A stretch of 64,000 nt of DNA from a virus, in IMG/VR virus record IMGVR_UViG_3300027763_000038, positions 44,771-108,770 of that record; one strand, written 5' to 3'. The notes beneath the pieces are model-generated. The model made no database searches. It was not told where the DNA came from and saw nothing but the letters and a program-made list of their open reading frames with translations. Of this stretch, positions 47,901-57,783 are shown piece by piece (within the stretch, counting starts at the first letter, position 1; each line of letters opens with the position of its first letter). The position numbers and the translations under genes are program-made.

Positions 47901-50900
47901 ATAGCAGTAATAAGAATTTGTTTATTTCCTGAAATATTACATAGAGGTAGTCCACTAAAACTAAATAACCACTTTTTCTTATTAGCATTCCAGGATCTAC
48001 CAATAAAACATGCTGCTTGATTTTCTATTGGAATTTTTGGATTATATCCGGAACAGGAAGAAGGAAAGCCAGACAAAAGAATAGTTGGAGGATAATTAGG
48101 ATTTTCTAAACCGCCAATAGTAGCAAAAGATACCTCCCAAGGAAAACCCTCTCTTGCAGGATAGAATGGTTCTGTAACATCTACAATTTGAAATGGTACT
48201 GTATCTCCTCCGATACTAGATAGATAAGAAGAATCTAATTCTACTAAATTAAGTTTGCCTACTCCATAAATTTTATCTGTAGCAATACCTTTACATTTTA
48301 CTAATAACTGAGAATAGCTATTATCTCCTAATGAAGTATTTTGATTAGTAACATCAAGAGAAACATCCCATTTAGCAGTCATCGGGGATCCAGAATAAGC
48401 GTACTCCCATGTTGATAAATCTTTATCGTACTTAGTATATGGTCTTGTTAATTGAATTGTATTCTCTGTTAGTGGCGAAGCAGCGATTGTAACTCCGGGA
48501 GGTTGTTCTGGTGGAGGTAAAGCTTGTTTAATATCTAGATTAGATTGATAACTATTATTAGGTGTTGCATAAATAATAGATCTAATATTATCTAGATATT
48601 GTTCTTTTGTAAAAAATAATCTTATTGTATTTGTATTACTGGAGAATCCGTCTTCAGCGTAAACTAAAATATCTTTATATCCTAATTCTTCTGTTGCTTT
48701 ACCAAAAACATCTTTTTTACCATCTACAAATACTGACCATGAATGATTAATTTCATCATATTTTGTAAATAAAACATACTCTAGGGGCTGTGATAAATAG
48801 TTTCCTAAAGTTGGTAAATTAGATAACCTTACCCTAGGAGGAAGGTCATTACGATGAGACCCTACTCCATTCTGTACTTTAAACTGTAAAGCCCATAATT
48901 CTTGAGGATCATAAACTAGAGGTTCTATAAGTTCTGATTTATTAACTACTATTTTTTTATATAGAGTTAAATTGAAGGTTTGATTTTTTGTATATCTTAC
49001 CCAGCTAACGCTATCGTCTGGAGCTATTACTGGTTGAGATATTGCAATATTAGTATTAATAGAAGGATAATATCCTACAGAACCACTAATAGATGCATTT
49101 ACTCTATATCTTTGAGAAGCAGTACTATATTCCACAATAGAACTAATAGACAAAGCCTGAGTATTAGTAGTAAAAGTAACAACAGGCTCACTTAGAGAAT
49201 CATAAAAAGCTGGAACAAAGAATGAAAAAGAAACTACATCACTAGGATTAGTAATATCTATATAAATATCATTATCAAGTCCCTGTGGATTAATAGAGTA
49301 GGCTGGCTTAGATTGGGTATTATCTAAAACTACTACGGTTCCGCTTTGTGATGTTAAAATTTCAGAAGTTATAAAATCTCTTATAGTCAATACAGGATTA
49401 AAGATACCAGTATTAGAACCAGCTGAACCAATGAATACTTTGGTACCAGAAGCATTTGTTAATTCTTCGTTAATCATAGTCGGAGCAGATGCTGGATAAT
49501 CATTTATTGTTAATGAATAGCTCTGACTATCTGTTGGGAGATTTTTAATATCAAATGGTAATATCCAATTTATTGCGCTATTCTTATAAACATAAGTTGT
49601 TCCAGCATATTCCATCTTTGGTAGAACTTTAGTCGTTAAAGATATATTAGTAGAATCCGTTCCACTCTCATCATTTACTGTAATAGTAATTGTTTTATTA
49701 TTCACATATTGTACAATATCTGAGATTAAAACTGGAATTGTCCACTGTTTTGTAGAACTACTATATATTATATTAGCAAAATCTATATCATATGATCCAA
49801 CTCCATAAATATTCACTCGTGGAGCAGATCGGTTCAGGTCATTTGACCACTTCCCTGCACCATTTAATACTGTAAGTTTAAGATAGATTTGATTCTTTGA
49901 GGAAGGAATAGTGATAGAATTATCCGATACAATTCTATATGTTACTTCGTCATTAAACAGATATTCGATTTGAGAAATCTTAAGTAGGTCGGGTGGAAGA
50001 GATATAAGCTGTGTTCCAGCTTGTCCGTAGTGGATAGTGCCGCTGTATCCTCCAAAATTATTAATATCTTTATTGAAGTGTATTAGATGTTTCCATCTGT
50101 GAGACTGATCATTATATGAGTTGATATAATAGTCTACTAAATTATTACTTCCTAAAGAAATATTTCCTTGTGATGTTTCAAAAACATTATTTAAATTAGG
50201 ATTTCTATTAGATTTAATATTGTAGTCACTATCTATGATATAAACTAATCCACTACGACCAAGATAGTCGGAATCGAATGGCATATTAAGAGTAAAAGTA
50301 TCGGAATCTAGTCTGTCAGCTATATAATAGCTACCATTGATTTCTGGGGCATCATCACTAAAATCAAAATAGAATTTCTTATTAACTCCCCAAGGCCTAA
50401 CATAACCACTGCCATTAGAAGTAGTAGCAGTATTAGATTGTTTACCAACATCTTGACGATTAACTATGTCTGGTATATTACGGAATTGATCATCATTATA
50501 TACTGAAATTCTAACACATAAAGTACCAGAGGAACAATTTTGACTACTAACTCCTATGGTATATATTCCTGTTTGTGGAGCAGGAACATTGGTTCCGGAT
50601 GGATCTCTTGGCCAAGATGCTGTAAAACCACCATGAGAGTGATAGTATATATTATTATTAAAGGGGATATTGCAATTACCAGATACAGACCCGATGAATG
50701 AAATATATCCTGTCGGTTGAATTTGTTGATCTAAAGTAAGACCTAAAGGATTTGTAAACCTATATTGATTATACCACTCTGTAGCAAATCTATTAAGTAA
50801 TACATTATTATTCCCGTTAATTCCAATTCCAGAAAAAGCAGTATCTCTTGCATTAGACTGTGTAATTCTAATATTTCTACTTACTCCTGAACCAAAAGAA

Positions 50901-53900
50901 CTATTACCATCATAACTAAGAATAGTTAGTTGGTCATTTGTGTTCAAATAGCTTCTTGGTAATGATAAGCTATCTATGTAGATAGAGTCTCCATTATAAA
51001 AATATGAATTAGTTTTTCTGAGTCCATTATATCCATTATTTATACATGTTTTATTATTGAGAAAAATTTTGGGTTTAATATTAACTACCAAACTAGTTTC
51101 TGTACTATATAGATTTGGTGTGTTATTCTCTAAAATAATAGATTTGTCTGGAACAATATCAGTAGTTTGGATATTTTTTAAGTCAAAAAAGGAATATGTT
51201 GGATATCTCCCAGTTGTATAAATAATTTGGTTACTAGAATTAAGAGATGGTACAATATGAGTAACTGACCCAGATGCTGCTTTGATTTCTAACACGTCTT
51301 GATAATCAACAGGAATATTAATACTAACTGGTATTTTCATTCCAGAAACATAGGGCTTTGTGTTCTCTATTGAAAATGGGTATGGAGGAATACTATTTAA
51401 AATAGATCCACCATGATTAGTAATTACGCTTGCTGGCAATAATGAAGTAGTATTAAAAATAGTAGAGTTATTTAGTTTCATAGTTGCTTGACTAGGGATC
51501 ATAGTCAATGTTTCGCTAGCAGTTCTATCAGCATCTGTAACTACGATTGAAACTGGACTAGTCTGTGTTCCTGTAAATGGCAAATTAAGAGTAATAGAAT
51601 CTGAGGTTAAACTTTGTACAGTAGACTCTGGATTCCATCCAGGAGTAGTAGAATACAGCCTCATACCAATAGCAATAGAACCAATTGGAGATGGAGAACA
51701 ACCACTAATAATGTATCCACTAGTCTCTGTAAAGCCACTAATAGAAATTGAAGGACCAAAGTTAATGGTTTTAGGATAGGAACCTACTCCGCTAACAGTA
51801 TAAAAATAACAATATCCAGACAGACTTAAAAATCCATCATTACAACCACTAACAATATAATTTTTAGTATAGTCTGTGCCAGTATTTGGAGTAGAAGATG
51901 CAGAAAAATCATAAGATAGTTGTGGAGCTTCAAAAGTTATTTTATCTAATGCTACAGATCTTAATGTTGGATTAATAATATGACCAACTATAGTAGATCC
52001 ATTACTATTAATTAAAGAATTACTAGAATATAAATTAACTCCAGAAAAAATTTGTGTTTCCCATAAAGATTCTCCACAATATTTTGCAATATTTGATCCA
52101 GGAACAATTTTAACTCCAAAACTAAAAGGTTCGTCTATTCGTATTATAGAAATTGGAAATATATGACTAGAGTTATATGATAAAGATGAATTAGTTCCTA
52201 TAACACTATTTTTCTTTAAATAAGATGTTATATCTGATTTATTAATATTGAATATGCGATTATAATTATGAAATATTGTACCACTAAAATTAAATGAATT
52301 AAGAATAGTGTATTTACCTTGAATAGGTTTTTCAAAATATTTTGGTTGATTAATCTCTGTCAATAGATAGTTTTGAGAATCTTTTACAGAAATCTGATTT
52401 CCACTAATAGATAAAATATCAAATAGATTATTTTTTGGTATTCTATTTGCATTATTGAATGGGGCATCTACAAATTTAATAGGTACCTGATTTAGAATTT
52501 TGGGGTCTAATATTTGAAAACCATGATTTCTATCAATATTTAATAATACTGTACCATTAGAATTAAGTCCCTTATCCGGATACCAGTAAGAATTTTGTAT
52601 CTCAAATCCAGTATTTGTCAATTCACTAATCTTTTTATAGTTATCATCTAGAGGAATAGATCCTGTATTAGAACTAATAAAATTTAGATAAGCGCTAGAT
52701 TCATTTGGTTCTAAATAAAGATTTTCTGGTAAATTGATAGAAATTTGACTTGTGCCTGTATTAGAATAAAAATAAACAACTCCAGTTAAATAATATCCAG
52801 CAGATAATGTATATTGATTTGTTTGTGTTGAAAAACCATGAATATAAGATCTAGTAGTATCAGCAGGGCAATAACCAGATTTTTCTGTAACCGAAGAATA
52901 TTGTAGACCTGAAGGATAATAATTTCCGCTATTGGGTATTGTTCCGCTATATGTAACTATAGTGTCATGAATTCCACTCTTAGTAAAAGGAACATCTAAA
53001 ATAAAGCTTCTACCAATAGTAGAAATAGATATTGGGATCGGACTAGTCTGTGTTCCTGTGAATGGTAAATTTATAGTGATAGAATTTGCAGTCAAGCTTT
53101 CTACGCGAGAATTTGGATTCCATCCAGAAAGACTACAATATAATTTCATTCCAGAAAAAATAGAACCAATTGGAGATGGTGAACATCCGCTAATAACATA
53201 TCCGCTATACTCAGTAAAACCATTAATATTAATAGGTTCTACAACACCAGAAATATTAGCAGATGTTAGTCCGGTATGAGAGGTATAGATAGTTAAACCA
53301 GTGACCAGTGTGTATGGTGTTCCGTAAACTGAAACACTTTGTGAGGAAGTAGTATTAGAATAGGTTTTATAAAATGGATTACACTCACTTATAACATTAC
53401 TTCCACTAACTAAAACACCACTAAAACTATTGGAAGCTGTAGAAAATTCTAAATAAGGAGAATATCCTCCCGGAGTAGAAAGTTTCCCAATAATAGTTCC
53501 AATTGATGAATTTTCTTGAATAGTTGAATTAGATAGTATTATCGAATCACTGATATTAGTTCTAGTAATTGTTGGAGCTGCTGTTGTGGTAGTTGTAGTA
53601 GTTACAGTGTCAGTTAAATCTAGAACATTAATAATAAATGATTTCTCTAAAATTCTACCAGACATATCTGTGCTTCTTACCCTGATTTTATAAGAAGATT
53701 TACTTTCATAATCAAAAGACTGCATATTTATTAGATAGTCATTTTGTATACTAAAATTCCCATTATCATCACTACCTTCTCCGCATACCAGAGAATAAGA
53801 GAATGGAGTAGAGGGTAATTCTATAGCTTCTAAATTTTTATCGAATAATGAAATTTTACTAGATCCATTAGCTGATGTATATTGAGTATATATTCCCTCA

Positions 53901-56900
53901 TATCTATTAAAAACAGTTGGAAATCTATTGTATGTTGCGGTATAGTTTCTTCTGGGAACTAGTGTGAGCGTACCAGAATTTGTGCTAGCAGGGGTAATCG
54001 TGGCTTGCTGTCCACTAAAATTAGCAGTTAATCCACTAACAACAACGCCCACAGTTGGACGGCCACAATAAGTAGTATCAATACTTCCACTAATGCTATC
54101 TACTGAGTCAAATCCATATGTTCCTAATCCAAATTGAACGGTGGGGCTACTGTCAAATGTATATCGACTATGATTAGTGGTTTGACAGAATCCTAGGCTA
54201 TAAATAGAAAAACCATCAAAAACCCCTGTGAAATTTGGAGTGAATGTAATTATATTGTTATCTACACTAGTAACTTTACCTGTCTGAGCCAAACTAGAAG
54301 GGTAATTATTCTGATCTGGTCCAAAGGTAATCAACATTCCTGAATAGATAGAACCTACTGGATTAGTAGTTGTATAAGATAATGTATTTCCACCAGTATA
54401 AATATTTCCAGATATTCTAATAGAACCAACCCGATCTGTTTCTTCAACATCTCTAGGATCTAAAACAAAAAATTTGTCAGTAAGAAAATAACCTCTCCAC
54501 GAATGCTCTGCTACTGTAAAATTATGTTTATCTATTATGCTCAAAACTGTATATGGTTTAGTTAACGGTTTACGGATACTACCAACCAACATATTTAAAT
54601 TAACCGCACAGCCAGTTACTAGAGCATGGTTGTATGACCTTACAAATAAATTTGGATTTCCATCATTTTGAGAAAACCAACCATTAGATAAAGGCTTTTT
54701 TAAATTTAGAACAACATTGCCGGAATTTGTTTTTATATAGTTGCCTTCCAAATTTAGGTATTCTGGAGTATACTTATACAAGGATTCGGTATTCTGAGCT
54801 AAGACTGGTAATGATTGTAGTGGGGGTCCACCAACTTTTACATTTTGTATCTGTACATCATTGTCTAATTTATAATGAAAGTAGTGTGTTCGTTGCTGAG
54901 AATCATTATAGATTTCTTGTTTTGTGGTGTCTTTTAGAACAGAAGTTACGTTAAGAATTGAAGTAATATTATTTGGGTCTCTATAAGTACTATTTTTAAT
55001 AATTCCACTAGAAAAAGAAAATAAAGCAGCTCCTGTTCCGGCGGCTTTATTTAATAGAACCTCAAGACTATAAGCTACTGTTTTATTCTTAGGTATGGAT
55101 ATAGAAGGACTCATAGTATAATATGAGCCATTAGTCTCTGTACCATTAAGATACAAAGCAATAGTCGAAAATTGCCCTTGTGCAGACGCATTGTTAGTTG
55201 AGTCTGTTTCTGAGAATGCTCCAAAACTAAACTGGTTATTTGCCCATGTGTATCCATAATTACCAGCAGCTATCGACGTTGGTTTTAGTGTTTTTGATCC
55301 AACATTGAAAGCAATACTATTATTCCCAGAAACAATATTATTACTACCTACCGCCAACCCATTATCAGCATAAATTTTATTATTCAATCCTACAGCAAGA
55401 GACCTATTAGCATCATTTAATCCTGTATTTGTAGAACCAATAGCAACATTAGCATCAGATGTAACCTGAATAACATTACCAGTCTGACGGATATATGAAT
55501 TACTAATAGTACGACTAGGATCACTAGTTCTTTCATCAAATCTAGGGATATATCCTAAGTCTCCCTCTAAACTATTAAATTCTACTTTGTGATAGTCAAA
55601 TAGTCCTGTCATATTAAATGCATCTGTATAATATGTTCCAGGTTTGCCATGTAATAGGTCTGCATTTAAATTTACTACCATATTGGTATTACTACCAACA
55701 TTTAATGGAGGGTCACTTTGTCCAAAGCTAGGAATTATTGATACTTGACCATTTACAGTTATTCCATCAGCAAAACGCTTCACCCCACTAACTACTTGAG
55801 GATCAAGTCTACTAATATAGATATTATCAGCTACTCCTCTAAACAAAACAATATTAGGATCACCAAGTAAATTACTCATTAAATAGACAGAATTTTGATC
55901 TCCACCATTTATGTCTTCTCTAAATGCTGAACCTGCACCACCACCATCCAAACTAGATGGGTCTGCTGTAATATTAGTAACTAACCTTAATTCTTTTTCT
56001 GCCGGATAATAAGCTAAAATACCAGTTCTTTGAGCAGCACCACCATAAATAAAACTAAATCCTCGTGGCTCGCTTGGTAAAATAGAGGCAGAATTTGTTC
56101 CGAAGACCGGTATATTATCTTTTACTGTTAAATTATTTCCATCAAGATTAACATCTCCATTTATAGTAACAGGACCATAAATAGTGTCTCCAGAAATCGA
56201 CACTGGACGATATCCTAGTGCCTGAACAATGTCGTTGTACGTATTATCTTGTCCATTAATAACTATACCACGATCATTAACTTGAACCTTAGTATATGTT
56301 CCAGCAGTAGCTTGGATTGGTAGATTACTATTGCCAATAGTTCCAGTATGAGTACTTAAATCCAAAAAAACAGAAGAACTAAAACCATCTAATAGATCAG
56401 CATCAAGACCAGATCCAGAACCATCGTTACCTCGATGCCAAGGAGTATATCCTAATATAGCTAATATATCAGCAGAGCTAAGGTTTCCACCAGAAACTAC
56501 TCTTCCCTTTGAATCTGTAGTAACTTTACTATAAGTTCCAGGAACACCAGTAGAAGATAACGAAACTATATCACTAGTAACTAGAATATCCTCTGATCCA
56601 TTGATATTGAGAACTACCGACCCATTTGGTAAGGTCAGATCTCCTCCTCCAGTAAGACCAGATCCTGCTACTATATCGATCTTTGTTCCGCTAAGAAGTA
56701 TGGTTCCTGTATTGAGTGGAAATGATGAGATCTTAATACCATCGTAATATAATAGTCTATTACCAGCAAAGGTTGAATTATTAGTTCCACCCTTACTGAT
56801 TGGTACCATACCTTCGATAACACCCAAATCTAAATCCGAAAGACGAGCAATAGTACCATCTACTGCAATTTGATTAGACTCATTAATAAATAAGCCTTCT

Positions 56901-57331
56901 CCAGTATTTATTCCAAGAGTAATAGTTTTGTCTGAACTATTTCTATATAATCCAGAACCATTAATAACTCCAGTAACAGAAGCATTTGATCCAGCAGCAT
57001 CTAAAATATTTTGAATACTATAATTAGAACTAGATAACTTATTTCCATCATAGTAAATAATATTACCACTAGAGAAAGTGGTATTATTGGTGCCTCCACT
57101 AGAAATAGGCAATTTATCAAATATTAAACCATCTTTTCCAGGTTCTCCTTTTGGTCCAGCCGGTCCTGTGTCGCCCGGAGGACCTCTCTCAATAGCAAGA
57201 AGATTTATTTTATTTAGTCTGTTGTCTGATATAACTATATTAGTAGTAATAACAGTTTCTGGATCTACTTCTTGTGTTACAACCAGATATTTAAGTGGCT
57301 GGATTTCTTCTTCTACTCTGACTATGCTCAT
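44966..57331 (-). CDS. Giant 4,121-residue fibre/adhesin with collagen-like start
   Basis: The N-terminal 50 residues resemble those of the collagen-like fibre downstream, followed by a short collagen run (50-68, GPPGDTGPAGPKGEPG). Next come fibre-shaft modules: two ISxGGTNN repeats, LDADLLDG near residue 308 and a YadA-like stretch near 630-670. From about residue 1150 the chain is a long series of beta-sandwich repeats of Ig/cadherin flavour (for example ENSSIGTIIGKLS near 1275), with a Thr-run linker near 1245. A module containing SGCSPSPIGSI occurs at about 1365-1430 and 1863-1928, with a weaker third copy near 990-1045. There is no signal peptide or membrane anchor. The ATG overlaps the preceding stop (ATGA). 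The likely role is a long, flexible host-binding appendage. Confidence 0.8.
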   Translation of the reverse strand: MSIVRVEEEIQPLKYLVVTQEVDPETVITTNIVISDNRLNKINLLAIERGPPGDTGPAGPKGEPGKDGLIFDKLPISSGGTNNTTFSSGNIIYYDGNKLSSSNYSIQNILDAAGSNASVTGVINGSGLYRNSSDKTITLGINTGEGLFINESNQIAVDGTIARLSDLDLGVIEGMVPISKGGTNNSTFAGNRLLYYDGIKISSFPLNTGTILLSGTKIDIVAGSGLTGGGDLTLPNGSVVLNINGSEDILVTSDIVSLSSTGVPGTYSKVTTDSKGRVVSGGNLSSADILAILGYTPWHRGNDGSGSGLDADLLDGFSSSVFLDLSTHTGTIGNSNLPIQATAGTYTKVQVNDRGIVINGQDNTYNDIVQALGYRPVSISGDTIYGPVTINGDVNLDGNNLTVKDNIPVFGTNSASILPSEPRGFSFIYGGAAQRTGILAYYPAEKELRLVTNITADPSSLDGGGAGSAFREDINGGDQNSVYLMSNLLGDPNIVLFRGVADNIYISRLDPQVVSGVKRFADGITVNGQVSIIPSFGQSDPPLNVGSNTNMVVNLNADLLHGKPGTYYTDAFNMTGLFDYHKVEFNSLEGDLGYIPRFDERTSDPSRTISNSYIRQTGNVIQVTSDANVAIGSTNTGLNDANRSLAVGLNNKIYADNGLAVGSNNIVSGNNSIAFNVGSKTLKPTSIAAGNYGYTWANNQFSFGAFSETDSTNNASAQGQFSTIALYLNGTETNGSYYTMSPSISIPKNKTVAYSLEVLLNKAAGTGAALFSFSSGIIKNSTYRDPNNITSILNVTSVLKDTTKQEIYNDSQQRTHYFHYKLDNDVQIQNVKVGGPPLQSLPVLAQNTESLYKYTPEYLNLEGNYIKTNSGNVVLNLKKPLSNGWFSQNDGNPNLFVRSYNHALVTGCAVNLNMLVGSIRKPLTKPYTVLSIIDKHNFTVAEHSWRGYFLTDKFFVLDPRDVEETDRVGSIRISGNIYTGGNTLSYTTTNPVGSIYSGMLITFGPDQNNYPSSLAQTGKVTSVDNNIITFTPNFTGVFDGFSIYSLGFCQTTNHSRYTFDSSPTVQFGLGTYGFDSVDSISGSIDTTYCGRPTVGVVVSGLTANFSGQQATITPASTNSGTLTLVPRRNYTATYNRFPTVFNRYEGIYTQYTSANGSSKISLFDKNLEAIELPSTPFSYSLVCGEGSDDNGNFSIQNDYLINMQSFDYESKSSYKIRVRSTDMSGRILEKSFIINVLDLTDTVTTTTTTTAAPTITRTNISDSIILSNSTIQENSSIGTIIGKLSTPGGYSPYLEFSTASNSFSGVLVSGSNVISECNPFYKTYSNTTSSQSVSVYGTPYTLVTGLTIYTSHTGLTSANISGVVEPININGFTEYSGYVISGCSPSPIGSIFSGMKLYCSLSGWNPNSRVESLTANSITINLPFTGTQTSPIPISISTIGRSFILDVPFTKSGIHDTIVTYSGTIPNSGNYYPSGLQYSSVTEKSGYCPADTTRSYIHGFSTQTNQYTLSAGYYLTGVVYFYSNTGTSQISINLPENLYLEPNESSAYLNFISSNTGSIPLDDNYKKISELTNTGFEIQNSYWYPDKGLNSNGTVLLNIDRNHGFQILDPKILNQVPIKFVDAPFNNANRIPKNNLFDILSISGNQISVKDSQNYLLTEINQPKYFEKPIQGKYTILNSFNFSGTIFHNYNRIFNINKSDITSYLKKNSVIGTNSSLSYNSSHIFPISIIRIDEPFSFGVKIVPGSNIAKYCGESLWETQIFSGVNLYSSNSLINSNGSTIVGHIINPTLRSVALDKITFEAPQLSYDFSASSTPNTGTDYTKNYIVSGCNDGFLSLSGYCYFYTVSGVGSYPKTINFGPSISISGFTETSGYIISGCSPSPIGSIAIGMRLYSTTPGWNPESTVQSLTSDSITLNLPFTGTQTSPVSIVVTDADRTASETLTMIPSQATMKLNNSTIFNTTSLLPASVITNHGGSILNSIPPYPFSIENTKPYVSGMKIPVSINIPVDYQDVLEIKAASGSVTHIVPSLNSSNQIIYTTGRYPTYSFFDLKNIQTTDIVPDKSIILENNTPNLYSTETSLVVNIKPKIFLNNKTCINNGYNGLRKTNSYFYNGDSIYIDSLSLPRSYLNTNDQLTILSYDGNSSFGSGVSRNIRITQSNARDTAFSGIGINGNNNVLLNRFATEWYNQYRFTNPLGLTLDQQIQPTGYISFIGSVSGNCNIPFNNNIYYHSHGGFTASWPRDPSGTNVPAPQTGIYTIGVSSQNCSSGTLCVRISVYNDDQFRNIPDIVNRQDVGKQSNTATTSNGSGYVRPWGVNKKFYFDFSDDAPEINGSYYIADRLDSDTFTLNMPFDSDYLGRSGLVYIIDSDYNIKSNRNPNLNNVFETSQGNISLGSNNLVDYYINSYNDQSHRWKHLIHFNKDINNFGGYSGTIHYGQAGTQLISLPPDLLKISQIEYLFNDEVTYRIVSDNSITIPSSKNQIYLKLTVLNGAGKWSNDLNRSAPRVNIYGVGSYDIDFANIIYSSSTKQWTIPVLISDIVQYVNNKTITITVNDESGTDSTNISLTTKVLPKMEYAGTTYVYKNSAINWILPFDIKNLPTDSQSYSLTINDYPASAPTMINEELTNASGTKVFIGSAGSNTGIFNPVLTIRDFITSEILTSQSGTVVVLDNTQSKPAYSINPQGLDNDIYIDITNPSDVVSFSFFVPAFYDSLSEPVVTFTTNTQALSISSIVEYSTASQRYRVNASISGSVGYYPSINTNIAISQPVIAPDDSVSWVRYTKNQTFNLTLYKKIVVNKSELIEPLVYDPQELWALQFKVQNGVGSHRNDLPPRVRLSNLPTLGNYLSQPLEYVLFTKYDEINHSWSVFVDGKKDVFGKATEELGYKDILVYAEDGFSSNTNTIRLFFTKEQYLDNIRSIIYATPNNSYQSNLDIKQALPPPEQPPGVTIAASPLTENTIQLTRPYTKYDKDLSTWEYAYSGSPMTAKWDVSLDVTNQNTSLGDNSYSQLLVKCKGIATDKIYGVGKLNLVELDSSYLSSIGGDTVPFQIVDVTEPFYPAREGFPWEVSFATIGGLENPNYPPTILLSGFPSSCSGYNPKIPIENQAACFIGRSWNANKKKWLFSFSGLPLCNISGNKQILITAIDTDTTQNLYLSSDKKQAIIKYTTLIDQGIGHPGPSIRTMPGSSDTIELSPLCGQAPINNYWQFYTNTRAQCPEPTGMSGWTVSGSLPLGLNYTISFPGGTPSSPWNNMSTGTLRIYGEPLTFASGTSYPDIFTFKVFDARNKSATKEIKFTDISTANPASPINLTVYFDGTKPAYTERGNDINSVQQPSGTNPIDANGQQNYWPPAISDALTCTSILPHSECQTSSFRYSGGNFAAGNYNVYIDNITNTKLTNTVGSLVYVEFNNDTLNTNGFNGTYIVKQSGNPSVKYIAVTGHTFGVGSGRFVQSAIKSINTSNLNNFKGTVDSTSTKSILGCGIIKLKSINDPTNYGLFGRMRPSFSASIPVSGSFRNDDIFLTGLNVSTISEYSTFPSVYTMKTSNCWETGYLRISGISVPRPSIELFAPPPAQGGDNVPFSYNNQAYALLSKCAYGISQYEKDLTENYRLVSINYLIKHCISGTPLNSGSTSTSAAGTAGGSPIQFNYVFNSGTVLSLFIDKPSDKFPTYKYNAIPYAENEYFWIHKGGNRDDNPTQSSFPPILITGIKNSISCMSGQPISGYSVRALGGYVPFSGGSQRVPFYQLSDGTIWDLADYRPLFTGVLQKKLNEKILIGTYQHSGFFGGTTNQKINISLPANATNIFKPNDSVLVNFSGDYISFNTGIILNDSYSSTMTLPYQYNGISTVGTVTVYDKCYIQSIDQSAGVTSLLIHHNGIPYKTGDYIDITDGASISTENNIILSNYRISIVSGDSSSLRASFNGPDTFAFGPLNNTDFYDIKQNYYDQIKLNNITFSQKGEWKFGLSGTPTGLYKDYKYKIFSLENSGLPAFSGTSLTPKKYMVEYPVYINKPLKIILPQSVIDSGVTNINGSWNFSFEIEGGLRPVYNNTPEILVNNSMCIFSRSLNTSKMNDNYNSTTDRLTITLSSTNSVNYNWRGLQVLNIRAYDDTGSDTVTVNLTQQP
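51548..51745 (-). repeat. Internal duplication in the giant fibre gene, copy B
   Basis: Encodes SGYIISGCSPSPIGSI through LPFTGTQTSP. It is closely related to the segment at 53040-53240 and shares with it an identical 20-nt stretch (ggactagtctgtgttcctgt on the plus strand). Confidence 0.85.
53040..53240 (-). repeat. Internal duplication in the giant fibre gene, copy A
   Basis: Encodes SGYVISGCSPSPIGSI through LPFTGTQTSP, the partner of 51548-51745. A diverged third copy (PVGSIYSGM to FTGVFDGFSI) lies at about 54200-54370, so the gene has grown by module duplication. Confidence 0.85.
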
Positions 57332-57768
57332 GTGTCACATGTCCCACAATCGTTCTGTGTGTCAATATTACATTCAAATGCATCTGTACCAGGAACATTT
57401 CTAGAAATTAAAGACACTCCTCCTTGTAATATTCTAAATACTTTTTTCCCACCACCACTATATAAATCGTTGGGTTCTTGTAATTCAAAGTCGTATCTGG
57501 CGGTACCGAAGTTGTATAATGCGGTTTGAGCTGCTGGTATTTTTAATAGAACTTTTCCGATTAATGGGTCTATAGTGAACTCATATTCACTACTACGAGT
57601 ATTAGTTATAAAAGTCCTTGTTATGGGGGTTTCTTGATCCTCTATCCATCTTATTCTAGCACACCAATTAGTAATATTAACGGGTACATTCATATCATCT
57701 CTATATTCAAAAGCAATAACGAATGCCGTACCTTTTTCTATAGAGAAATTGTAGTCTGCTGCTGGCAT
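57328..57768 (-). CDS. Small virion protein with cysteine-rich C-terminus
   Basis: The 146-residue product starts MPAADYNFSIEKGTAFVIAF, a beginning common to small phage beta-domain proteins that line up as xxFTIExGxTFxxxxxW and sit beside neck or fibre genes. The body is all-beta. It ends with C133, C141 and C144 (CGTC), a possible metal or disulfide knuckle. GGGAG precedes the ATG. The stop overlaps the ATG of the 4,121-residue fibre, so it may serve as that fibre's attachment or assembly partner. This function is an inference from coupling. Confidence 0.65.
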   Translation of the reverse strand: MPAADYNFSIEKGTAFVIAFEYRDDMNVPVNITNWCARIRWIEDQETPITRTFITNTRSSEYEFTIDPLIGKVLLKIPAAQTALYNFGTARYDFELQEPNDLYSGGGKKVFRILQGGVSLISRNVPGTDAFECNIDTQNDCGTCDT

Positions 57769-57783
57769 AGTAATCTACTCCCA

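Noticed and set aside
57078-57404. Plus-strand frame with Pro-rich product opposite the giant fibre start
   Set aside because: It is the complement of the collagen-like Gly-X-Y run and has no ribosome site or family resemblance.
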